From positions 1 to 6,307 of the forward strand of contig JAGWMH010000107.1 in the NCBI GenBank assembly GCA_028871775.1: 6,307 nt of DNA. Direction: 5' to 3'. Every line of letters starts with the position of its first letter. The first letter of the stretch is position 1. The stretch is from Betaproteobacteria bacterium (GTDB lineage Bacteria; Pseudomonadota; Gammaproteobacteria; Burkholderiales; Gallionellaceae). Made by a program: the position numbers and the translations under genes. Shown here one piece after another: positions 1 through 5,808 of this stretch. Below the pieces are notes generated by a model. The model made no database searches. It saw only the letters and a program-made list of their open reading frames with translations, and was not told the DNA's origin.

Positions 1-1493
1 TTCGGGTTGGCTGGGTCGGCGTATTTCAGGATGCGGTCGAGATGCGCTTCCGAGCCGTGGTTGCGATAGTGCTGCTGGCTGACAATCTGGCGTATCAGTT
101 GCAGCATTCGCGACTTGAGCGACTCGCGCACGCTCCAGAATTGATGATCGGGGATATTGTCTATCTGCTGCCAGAAAGCGACGTCGGTCAAGTGCTGGCT
201 CCAGCCCCAGTCGAGAAAACGCTCGAACACTTCCAGCCACTCCTTGGCCAGGAAGGTGGGCATATGCACGCCGTTGGTGACATAGCTCATCGGGTTTTCT
301 TCTTCCTCGATTTCCGGCCACATTTCGGCGCAGATTTCGGAAGAAACCCTGCCGTGTATGCGTGACACGCCATTCTGGAAACGCGAGCTGCGAATTGCCA
401 GCGCCGTCATATTGAAATCCGGTATGCCGTCTGCCTGCCCCAGAGCGAAGAATTCCTCGCGGCTGATTTTCAGCTGCGGGTAATACTGCTCGAAGTAGGG
501 CAGCATCATGTTGTGGTTGAAATAGTCGTGCCCTGCCGGCACCGGAGTGTGTGTGGTGAAAATGGTGTGCGCAGCGACGATCTCCAGCGCGCTGGAAAAA
601 TCCATGTCCTGCTCCATCAGGATGCGGATGCGTTCCAGCGGCATGAATGCGGCATGCCCTTCATTCATGTGCCACACGTTGGGCTGGATACCCATCGCCC
701 CAAGGGCGCGCACGCCGCCGATGCCGAGCACGATCTCCTGCTCGATGCGCATGGTCTTGTCGCCGCCATACAAGTGGTGCGTGATGGCGCGGTCATGCGG
801 GGAATTCCCGTCGAGGTCGGTGTCCAGCAGGTAAATCGTGACATTGCCGACACGCGCCTGCCAGACCTTCACCGCTACGCTGCGCCCAGGCAACTCAACA
901 CTGATGTGCACTTCCGAGCCATCCTGGTGCAATACCGGGGATATCGGCAGGTTCTCGAAATCGGAATCGGTATAAATGGCATGTTGGTTGCCGTGCTCGT
1001 CTATGGTCTGGTGGAAATACCCCCGGCGGTACAGCAGGCCGACACCAACAAACGGTAGATGCATGTCGCTGGCGGATTTGCAGTGATCCCCCGCCAATAT
1101 TCCCAGCCCGCCGGAATAAATTGGAAAGCTTTCATGAAAACCAAATTCGGCGCAGAAATAAGCCACCAGATCATTTTCCGCGAACCCTACGGTATAACTG
1201 TTGCGCACCGGTTTGGTGTGGTAGGAATCATAGCTCGCCAGGATGCGGTGGTAACTGGCCAGAAAAATCTGGTTTTCCGACGCGTCAATCAGCCGCTGCT
1301 CGTCGACACGGCGCAGGAAAGCCCGCGGGTTTTGGTCCAGGATATCCCACAGATTCCTGTCAATGTGGGAAAACAGGTCACGCGTGGGCAGATCCCAGCT
1401 ATACCATAAATTATTGGCCAGTTCTTCGAGCCTGGCTAATCGTGCCGGTATCCTGGGCCTGACTTCGAGGGTATACGGCGTGCTTTTCTGCAT
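1..1493 (-). CDS. glgP: Alpha-glucan (glycogen/maltodextrin) phosphorylase, N-terminal part, runs off the left edge
   Basis: A frame without stops reads from the ATG at 1493 down to base 3, giving 497 residues and continuing beyond the window. Phosphorylases of this type (GT35, TIGR02094-like) release glucose 1-phosphate from alpha-1,4-glucans in the cytoplasm using pyridoxal phosphate. An N-terminal DUF3417-like region is visible (NLWYSWD at residues 28-34, with NPRAFL at 55-60). The catalytic domain follows: YSGGLGILAGDH at 126-137, NEGHAAF at 277-283, FTTHTPVPAGHD at 312-323, NMTALAIRSS at 361-370, NGVSRIHG at 374-381 and TNGVH at 406-410. The C-terminal half with the PLP lysine lies outside. 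An in-frame TGA two codons upstream rules out a longer start. A GGAG (1505-1508) lies 11 bases before the ATG. The gene is monocistronic or first in its unit, with its own promoter. The family is certain; glycogen versus maltodextrin preference is not decidable here. Confidence 0.93.
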   Translation of the reverse strand, partial: MQKSTPYTLEVRPRIPARLARLEELANNLWYSWDLPTRDLFSHIDRNLWDILDQNPRAFLRRVDEQRLIDASENQIFLASYHRILASYDSYHTKPVRNSYTVGFAENDLVAYFCAEFGFHESFPIYSGGLGILAGDHCKSASDMHLPFVGVGLLYRRGYFHQTIDEHGNQHAIYTDSDFENLPISPVLHQDGSEVHISVELPGRSVAVKVWQARVGNVTIYLLDTDLDGNSPHDRAITHHLYGGDKTMRIEQEIVLGIGGVRALGAMGIQPNVWHMNEGHAAFMPLERIRILMEQDMDFSSALEIVAAHTIFTTHTPVPAGHDYFNHNMMLPYFEQYYPQLKISREEFFALGQADGIPDFNMTALAIRSSRFQNGVSRIHGRVSSEICAEMWPEIEEEENPMSYVTNGVHMPTFLAKEWLEVFERFLDWGWSQHLTDVAFWQQIDNIPDHQFWSVRESLKSRMLQLIRQIVSQQHYRNHGSEAHLDRILKYADPANP

Positions 1494-1558
1494 GAATCAC
1501 ATTACTCCGGTTTGGGGGCAGTTGCTGTCTGGCGCTAGCGCGATTGTCTCCGCCGTGC

Positions 1559-1567
1559 ATTATATCA
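1559..1567 (-). promoter_or_regulatory. Extended -10 promoter of the glucan phosphorylase gene
   Basis: On the minus strand the sequence is TGATATAAT: a perfect TATAAT (1564-1559) with the TG of an extended -10 one base upstream. No good -35 hexamer is visible at 16-18 bases, which is usual for extended -10 promoters. Transcription would start near 1551-1552, giving a leader of about 58 bases. An imperfect dyad, GCACA-N6-TGTGC (1575-1590), covers the -35 position, and a perfect palindrome, GCGCTAGCGC (1532-1541), lies in the early leader. Either could bind a regulator, which is inference. Confidence 0.6.
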
Positions 1568-1642
1568 ACCTATCGCACACCGTGATGTGCTTTGCCCGAC
1601 TTGACTTAGGTGGCCGGCGAACCTGTTGCAATGCGCCAGATG

Positions 1643-1738
1643 CTACTTGCGTTCCTCCGCGGCCTTGCGCTTGCTGATTTCGTGGAATGCCGCCACATGG
1701 TGGGTGGCCTTGCCGGGGCTGGTTCTGAATGAAGTCAG
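1643..1738 (-). pseudogene. Fragment of a PAS/PAC sensor protein (C-terminal edge of the domain)
   Basis: Between gltX and glgP an open frame ends at TAG (1645-1643) and contains HHVAAFHEISKRKAAEER just before the stop. This matches the PAC signature that closes PAS domains in sensor kinases and diguanylate cyclases or phosphodiesterases, which typically reads YVAVFxDITERKxAEExL. The recognisable part covers about 25-31 residues, from roughly CTG at 1738. The frame stays open to a TGA at 1789-1787, but no good start or Shine-Dalgarno is seen. A PAS protein needs about 100 residues for the domain alone and normally continues into an output domain after this motif, so this is read as a remnant with both sides lost. 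The motif match was made by eye and the piece is short, so a chance resemblance remains possible. Confidence 0.45.
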
Positions 1739-1793
1739 TTTATAAATGCGTCTCTCGGCAAGCAATGGGAAGCCATGAGTTATTTTTCACAAC

Positions 1794-3188
1794 TTACCGC
1801 AAGTGCCGCGCCATGCGCGCCAGTACGGTCTCGCGCGGAAACAGCGCCACTACTGCATCTACCGAAGGGGTCTGGGTTTGGCCGGTGAGCATCACGCGCA
1901 ACGGCATCGCCAGCCTGGGCATTTTCAAACCATGCTTGCCGACCATTTCCTTGATGGCTGCGTTGACCGCCGCAGCTTCCCACGTTATCTCCCTGAAGCG
2001 TTCCACCAGCTCGCGCAGGGCGGGCATCGCTTCGGCGGAGAGATGCGCATCCAGCAATTCTTTCGCGGGATGCAGTTCGATGTAGAACACCTCGGCGGCA
2101 TCGGCCAGTTCGTTGAGGGTGGCGACACGCTCCTTGTAAAGTGCGATTATGGCTTCCAGTGCAGGCGCGGTGCCCACTGCCACCCCGCGTGCCTCGAGGC
2201 GCGGGTGCACCAGCGCGGCAAGGCGGGCATTGTCTGCCAGTTTAAGGTAATGCTGGTTAACCCAATTCAATTTCTCGGTGTTGAACTGCGCGGCGGAGGG
2301 CGTGATGTGATCGAGATCGAACCATGAGCAGAATTGCTCCACCGAGAAAATCTCCTCGTCGCCGTGCGACCATCCCAATCGTGCCAGGTAATTGACCACC
2401 GCCTCCGGCAGATAACCGTCTTCATCATATTGCATCACGCTGACCGCGCCGTGGCGCTTGGAGAGCTTGGTGCCGTCATCGCCGAGGATCATGGACAGGT
2501 GTGCGTATTGCGGCACGGCAGCGCCCAATGCCCTGAGAATGTTGATCTGGCGCGGCGTATTGTTGACATGGTCGTCGCCGCGTATCACATGCGTGATGCC
2601 CATGTCCCAGTCGTCCACCACCACGCAGAAATTATAGGTGGGCGTGCCATCGGCGCGCGCAATGATCAGGTCGTCCAGTTCGCTGTTGTTGAAACCGATG
2701 TACCCCTTCACCAGATCCTTCCAGCCGACCACGCCCTGAACGGGGTTCTTGAAACGCACCACCGGCGAAACGCCCGCGGGCGGCTCGGGCAGCATCTTGC
2801 CGGGTTCCGGGCGCCAGTGGCCATCGTAACGCGGCTTTTCGCCTCGCGCGCGCTGCGCCTCGCGCATGGCCTCCAGTTCCGCCGGCGTCGTATAGCAATG
2901 ATAGGCTTGCCCCTCTGCCAGCATCTGCTGAATCACCGCCTTGTAGCGATCCATGCTGCGCATCTGGTAATACGGGCCCTCGTCGTAATCCAGCTTGAGC
3001 CACGCCATGCCGTCGAGAATGGCCTGTACCGCTTCGGGTGTGGAGCGCTCGACATCGGTGTCCTCGATGCGCAGGATGAAAACGCCGCCATGCTTGCGGG
3101 CGTAAGCCCAGGAGAACAGCGCCGTGCGGGCGCCGCCAATGTGCAGGTAGCCCGTTGGACTGGGCGCAAAACGAGTACGTATAGCCAT
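1794..3188 (-). CDS. gltX: Glutamyl-tRNA synthetase (class I)
   Basis: This 464-residue cytoplasmic enzyme charges tRNA-Glu with glutamate in an ATP-dependent reaction. The N-terminal Rossmann fold begins [18 protein letters not shown], with the HIGH-type signature HIGG at residues 16-19. The second class I signature is KLSKRHG at 241-247. Between them lie FILRIEDTD (37-45), [11 protein letters not shown] (177-187) and [11 protein letters not shown] (204-214), all typical of GluRS. The helical anticodon-binding region fills about 300-464. Length is normal for the family. The zinc site known in E. coli GluRS is mostly lost: C98 remains, but the other ligand positions read T100, W125 and P127. 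The ATG at 3188 gives the canonical N-terminus, although no clear Shine-Dalgarno precedes it. The predicted leader is only about 20 bases. It diverges from the tRNA-Val gene. Confidence 0.97.
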   Translation of the reverse strand: MAIRTRFAPSPTGYLHIGGARTALFSWAYARKHGGVFILRIEDTDVERSTPEAVQAILDGMAWLKLDYDEGPYYQMRSMDRYKAVIQQMLAEGQAYHCYTTPAELEAMREAQRARGEKPRYDGHWRPEPGKMLPEPPAGVSPVVRFKNPVQGVVGWKDLVKGYIGFNNSELDDLIIARADGTPTYNFCVVVDDWDMGITHVIRGDDHVNNTPRQINILRALGAAVPQYAHLSMILGDDGTKLSKRHGAVSVMQYDEDGYLPEAVVNYLARLGWSHGDEEIFSVEQFCSWFDLDHITPSAAQFNTEKLNWVNQHYLKLADNARLAALVHPRLEARGVAVGTAPALEAIIALYKERVATLNELADAAEVFYIELHPAKELLDAHLSAEAMPALRELVERFREITWEAAAVNAAIKEMVGKHGLKMPRLAMPLRVMLTGQTQTPSVDAVVALFPRETVLARMARHLR

Positions 3189-3215
3189 GGATTAAATCAG
3201 AAATGAGGAGCGCGC

Positions 3216-3221
3216 ATTTTA
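3216..3221 (-). promoter_or_regulatory. Predicted -10 box for gltX
   Basis: TAAAAT on the minus strand is followed directly by GCGCGC. It would start transcription near 3208, about 20 bases before the gltX ATG. No good -35 hexamer is seen at standard spacing, so the call rests on the -10, its position and its likeness to the other promoters in the window. Confidence 0.4.
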
Positions 3222-3250
3222 CGCCACCTTGCCGGTTGCGCCATAAACAA

Positions 3251-3280
3251 TTGACTGAAAAACGCCCGGTGTGATTTAAT
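3251..3280 (+). promoter_or_regulatory. Promoter of tRNA-Val
   Basis: TTGACT at 3251-3256 (five of six matches to the -35 consensus) is separated by 18 bases from TTTAAT at 3275-3280. TG at 3272-3273 adds an extended -10. The -10 is followed by the G+C-rich discriminator GCGCGCCC, a known feature of stable-RNA promoters under stringent (ppGpp) control. Transcription would start about 7-8 bases before the mature tRNA. Confidence 0.75.
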
Positions 3281-3294
3281 GCGCGCCCTCGAAT

Positions 3295-3369
3295 GGGCGG
3301 TTAGCTCAGCGGTAGAGCACTGCCTTCACACGGCAGGGGCCACTGGTTCGATCCCAGTACCGCCCACCA
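3295..3369 (+). tRNA. tRNA-Val(CAC)
   Basis: A full cloverleaf folds by eye. The acceptor stem is GGGCGGT (3295-3301) with ACCGCCC (3359-3365). The D stem is GCTC/GAGC. The anticodon stem CTGCC (3320-3324) pairs with GGCAG (3332-3336) around the loop TTCACAC. The T stem ACTGG/CCAGT closes the loop TTCGATC. The anticodon is CAC at 3327-3329, which reads the valine codon GUG. The discriminator base is A3366 and CCA (3367-3369) is encoded. A35, C36 and A73 agree with known valine identity elements. It stands alone, diverging from gltX, and I see no clear intrinsic terminator in the 135 bases before the convergent end of mtnP. Confidence 0.97.
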
Positions 3370-3504
3370 GACAAAATCAAATCTCTAATTCCGTCGAGCA
3401 ATTAACGCGGTAAGGTGCCCACCCAGTGGCCAACCATCGCGGCAAGCTGTCTGCCCGCTCGGTGATGTCAAAAATCCGGATTGAGACGGTTCTTTCAGCG
3501 CTAT

Positions 3505-4392
3505 TTATCGTTTCAGCACCCGCCCGGCAACGGCGTCCAGTTGCCCGGTCTTCGCCGCATCGCGCGCTTCGGGCGCGGTAATGATGGCGTATTCCAGCAC
3601 CGAGCGGCAGGAGCAGCTGTCGCCGTGGGCATCCCAGGTCACTTTCGGCGCGACTTGCTTCACCAGCGCGCGCGCCTTATCGGCGTTCGTCAGCAGCACC
3701 TTGATGATCTGCTCCACCGTCACGTCGTCATGGTCCGGGTGCCAGCAATCGTAATCGGTCACCATCGCCACCGTGGCGTAGCACAGCTCTGCCTCGCGCG
3801 CGAGCTTGGCTTCGGGCATGTTGGTCATGCCGATCACATCACAGCCCCAGGAGCGATATAGCTCGGATTCCGCCAGGCTGGAGAACTGCGGCCCTTCCAT
3901 TACCAGATACGTTCCGCCGCGCAACGCGGCGATACCCGCTTCCTTGGCCGCCGCTTCGATATGATCGCCGAGGCGTTTGCACACCGGGTGCGCCATGGAG
4001 ACATGCGCCACCAGCCCCGTCCCGAAGAAGGATTTGTTGCGTGCGAACGTGCGGTCTATGAATTGATCCACAATCACGAATGTGCCGGGCTTCAGGTGTT
4101 CGCGCAGCGAGCCCACCGCGCTCACCGAAATCACGTCGGTTACCCCGGCGCGTTTCAGTACATCAATATTGGCGCGGAAATTGATCTCGGAAGGCGGTAT
4201 CTTGTGCCCGCGCCCGTGACGCGGCAGGAACACCATCTGCCGGCCATTCAGTTCACCGCACAGCAACTCGTCCGAGGGCGCGCCGAACGGCGACGACACG
4301 GCTACCCAGCGTTTGTTTACCAGCCCGTCAATGTCATAGACACCGCTCCCGCCGATGATACCCAGAATGGAATTTTGCTTGGTCTTTTGCAC
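3505..4392 (-). CDS. mtnP: S-methyl-5'-thioadenosine phosphorylase
   Basis: This cytoplasmic enzyme of methionine salvage splits methylthioadenosine, a by-product of polyamine synthesis, into adenine and 5-methylthioribose 1-phosphate. From the GTG start it has 295 residues. Family motifs in order: GIIGGSG (11-17), RHGRGH (58-63), SAVGSL (91-96), EGPQFSSLAES (166-176), MTNMPEA (189-195) and TDYDCW (212-217). The paired Asp residues in TDYD are those that give preference for adenine in human MTA phosphorylase, so this is MTAP rather than a guanosine/inosine phosphorylase. A C-x-C pair sits at 260 and 262. An in-frame ATG at 4428 would add 12 residues (307 in total), but it lacks a Shine-Dalgarno and its extension is charged and unlike the family. 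The GTG has AAGGAG six bases upstream and places the glycine loop at a normal distance from the N-terminus. Confidence 0.93.
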   Translation of the reverse strand: MQKTKQNSILGIIGGSGVYDIDGLVNKRWVAVSSPFGAPSDELLCGELNGRQMVFLPRHGRGHKIPPSEINFRANIDVLKRAGVTDVISVSAVGSLREHLKPGTFVIVDQFIDRTFARNKSFFGTGLVAHVSMAHPVCKRLGDHIEAAAKEAGIAALRGGTYLVMEGPQFSSLAESELYRSWGCDVIGMTNMPEAKLAREAELCYATVAMVTDYDCWHPDHDDVTVEQIIKVLLTNADKARALVKQVAPKVTWDAHGDSCSCRSVLEYAIITAPEARDAAKTGQLDAVAGRVLKR

Positions 4393-4398
4393 CCCGAT

Positions 4399-4404
4399 CT
4401 CCTT
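4399..4404 (-). promoter_or_regulatory. Shine-Dalgarno AAGGAG that selects the GTG start of mtnP
   Basis: On the minus strand AAGGAG is followed by a six-base spacer and GTG (4392-4390), in frame with the conserved protein. The two upstream in-frame ATGs at 4428 and 4416 have no comparable site, so this site decides the start. Confidence 0.75.
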
Positions 4405-4502
4405 CTTTGTTTTCATATCAGACACCATACTGAACAGCAGCCAGGGGCGAAGGTTTCTTGCTGACCCTGCGCGCGCCGGGACAGCAGACGCGAAAAGTGC
4501 GC

Positions 4503-4508
4503 ATTTTA
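4503..4508 (-). promoter_or_regulatory. Predicted -10 box for mtnP
   Basis: TAAAAT on the minus strand is followed directly by GCGCAC, the same pattern as at gltX. No convincing -35 is visible, and the upstream half of the promoter lies in the transposase remnant on the other strand. The leader to the GTG would be about 105 bases. Confidence 0.35.
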
Positions 4509-4515
4509 ACCCGAT

Positions 4516-4568
4516 GAGGTGATGCCATGTTTTATCTCGGAACAGATGTTTCCAAAGGGCGCCTCTAA
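4516..4568 (+). pseudogene. Remnant of an IS110-family transposase gene (start region only)
   Basis: A ribosome binding site GAGGTG (4516-4521) stands five bases before ATG (4527). The frame reads MFYLGTDVSKGRL and stops at TAA (4566-4568). This is the typical opening of IS110-family transposases, which usually start M-x(2-4)-G-x-DVSKxxLD. The Asp of DVSK is the first acidic residue of their DEDD catalytic set. The expected Asp after RL is replaced by the stop, so only 13 codons of a roughly 300-400 residue protein survive, and no product function remains. The motif is short but highly characteristic, and the correctly placed Shine-Dalgarno makes chance less likely. Confidence 0.6.
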
Positions 4569-4588
4569 AAATTGACCGTAAAATTCAC
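4566..4588 (+). repeat. Short imperfect direct repeat next to the transposase remnant
   Basis: TAAAAATTGAC (4566-4576) is followed by TAAAATTCAC (4579-4588), two A+T-rich units 13 bases apart in a G+C-richer region. Repeats of this style occur at the ends of some insertion sequences, including IS21 types. They may mark the end of a second element that cut the IS110 gene. This is weak evidence, and no partner end is seen in the window. Confidence 0.25.
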
Positions 4589-4671
4589 TGCCCATCCTCA
4601 AAGGGTCTCAAGCCGGCCCATTGCAACCATCCGTGTCTCCCGATTGCCGGCATCCGGAGGCATCCTTCGCG

Positions 4672-5628
4672 CTAGGGAGGACATGCATCCATGTAGGGGC
4701 ACAGATGAATCTCGACAGTGGCGTGAACGATCTCCTCATGCTGGAAAAGCTGATCGCGAACGCGCTTTGGTGTCAGATCCTTGTCGTAAGTCACCACCGT
4801 GAGCGCGCATGAATACGTCCGCTTGCCGACACGCCACACATGAAGATCAGCGACCCGCGTTCCACCTGCCTCCGGCCCCGTTTCAACGGCCTCACGGATC
4901 TCCTGAACCACCGGATGATCCATCTCGCGGTCAAGCAGCACCTTGCCAGTCTCCATGATGAGATTTTTTGCCCATATGGCCACCAGCCCGGCTCCGACTA
5001 TGCCCATCACCGGGTCCAGCCACGACCAGCCATACATCAAGCCCCCGGCCAGCGCGATAATCGCCAGCACCGACGTGGCGGCGTCAGCGATGACATGAAG
5101 ATAGATGGATTTCAGGTTGAGGTCGTGACCATGTGAGTGGCCATGCCCACGGTGATCATCGTGGTGATCGTGATGTTCGTGCAAATTGCCGAGAATCATC
5201 GCGCACACGATGTTCACGACGAGACCGATTGCGGCGATGATCATCGCTTCCTGGTAATGGATCGGTTGCGGCGAAAAAATCCGCTCGACTGATCCAACGA
5301 CCATCATCGCCGCTACCCCCAGCAGGAAGATCGCGCTGGCGAATCCGCCAAGCACTTCGATCTTCCAGGTTCCGAACGCAAAGCGGGGGTCGCGAGCATA
5401 GCGTCGGGCTGCGGCATAGGCGAAAGCGCTCACGCCGATGGCCACGGCATGCGAGCTCATGTGCCATCCGTCGGCAAGCAGCGCCATCGAATTAAACCAC
5501 CAGCCCGCGAAGATTTCGATCACCATCATCAAAGCGGTAATCCACATGACTGCGTGCGCGCCTCGTTCTGCCGCGTAGTTGCCTTCGTCAAAAATGTGGT
5601 CATGCGACCATTCAGACAGGTTGTGCAT
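4672..5628 (-). CDS. dmeF: Cation diffusion facilitator, DmeF-type Co2+/Ni2+ (divalent metal) efflux protein
   Basis: This inner-membrane CDF transporter exports divalent metal from the cytoplasm in exchange for protons. Numbered from an in-frame GTG at 5640, six hydrophobic segments lie at about 31-50, 57-78, 95-116, 131-151, 180-200 and 205-225, with a cytoplasmic domain after about 230. Segment 2 carries H60-x3-H64 (DGWHMSSHA) and segment 5 carries H182-x3-D186 (HVIAD), the transport-site positions of CDF proteins; the His-His form in segment 2 is typical of DmeF. A His/Asp-rich loop (154-173) lies between segments 4 and 5. The ATG at 5628 is preferred. It yields 318 residues beginning MHNLSEWSHDHIF, like other DmeF proteins, and has a weak AAGTGAG upstream; the GTG has none. 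No DmeR/RcnR-type repressor gene is adjacent. Metal specificity is inferred from the subfamily only. Confidence 0.88.
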   Translation of the reverse strand: MHNLSEWSHDHIFDEGNYAAERGAHAVMWITALMMVIEIFAGWWFNSMALLADGWHMSSHAVAIGVSAFAYAAARRYARDPRFAFGTWKIEVLGGFASAIFLLGVAAMMVVGSVERIFSPQPIHYQEAMIIAAIGLVVNIVCAMILGNLHEHHDHHDDHRGHGHSHGHDLNLKSIYLHVIADAATSVLAIIALAGGLMYGWSWLDPVMGIVGAGLVAIWAKNLIMETGKVLLDREMDHPVVQEIREAVETGPEAGGTRVADLHVWRVGKRTYSCALTVVTYDKDLTPKRVRDQLFQHEEIVHATVEIHLCPYMDACPP

Positions 5629-5652
5629 GGGGTTTCTCACTTCAGGATCGAA

Positions 5653-5808
5653 TCAACAGCCGAGCCGTTCGCCTGCCCCAAGCAGCGTGGCGGCGCCAAG
5701 GATCGCGAAAATCGCAGCGGCAATGGCATGAACCGGCAGAATCGGCATGCGGAGAGCGATCAGGTCGCCCAGGAGAATCGCCGGATGATTGCCAACAAAC
5801 TCTAGCAT
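5653..5808 (-). pseudogene. C-terminal fragment of a GDT1/TMEM165 (UPF0016, MntX-like) cation exporter
   Basis: An open frame of 51 codons runs from ATG (5808-5806) to TGA (5655-5653). It reads NHPAILLGDLIALRMP at residues 7-22, then AAAIFAILGAATLLG. This resembles the end of UPF0016 proteins, where a segment like NVPAVLLGDRLAxRLP precedes the last membrane helix. Known members export Mn2+ or exchange Ca2+ for protons and have about 190-230 residues with two ExGD(K/R) motifs; none of that N-terminal part is here. A TAA in the same frame at 5823-5821 blocks any extension. The ATG overlaps the TAG of the Sel1-repeat gene (ATGCTAG), so translation by coupling is possible, but no spaced Shine-Dalgarno is present. 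It ends 24 bases before dmeF. I call it a truncated remnant; a small membrane protein is the alternative. Confidence 0.5.

Noticed and set aside
513..1058. A 181-codon plus-strand open frame with recurrent His and Val
   Set aside because: It is antisense to the glucan phosphorylase, whose minus-strand frame carries many conserved motifs over the same bases.
2334..3206. A 290-codon open frame on the plus strand, antisense to gltX
   Set aside because: It lies opposite a full-length, motif-complete gltX. Its protein shows no family features and is a by-product of G+C-rich codon use.
3345..3369. The 3' end of tRNA-Val as an integration site for a mobile element
   Set aside because: No second copy of the tRNA 3' end, no integrase and no phage-like gene is visible in the window.
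3473..3482. Palindrome AATCCGGATT downstream of mtnP with a nearby T-run on the minus strand, considered as a terminator
   Set aside because: The palindrome leaves no room for a hairpin loop and the stem is weak, so an intrinsic terminator is not supported.
3961..4464. A 167-codon plus-strand open frame opposite mtnP
   Set aside because: It is the antisense shadow of conserved mtnP codons, with no recognisable domain and no ribosome binding site.
4393..4500. The leader of mtnP as a possible S-adenosylmethionine riboswitch
   Set aside because: I could not find the paired helices or conserved core of any known SAM or SAH riboswitch in this roughly 105-base stretch.
4649..4665. Direct repeat GGCATCC twice, 10 bases apart, downstream of dmeF
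   Set aside because: Seven-base repeats at this spacing are expected by chance, and no structure or partner element supports a function.
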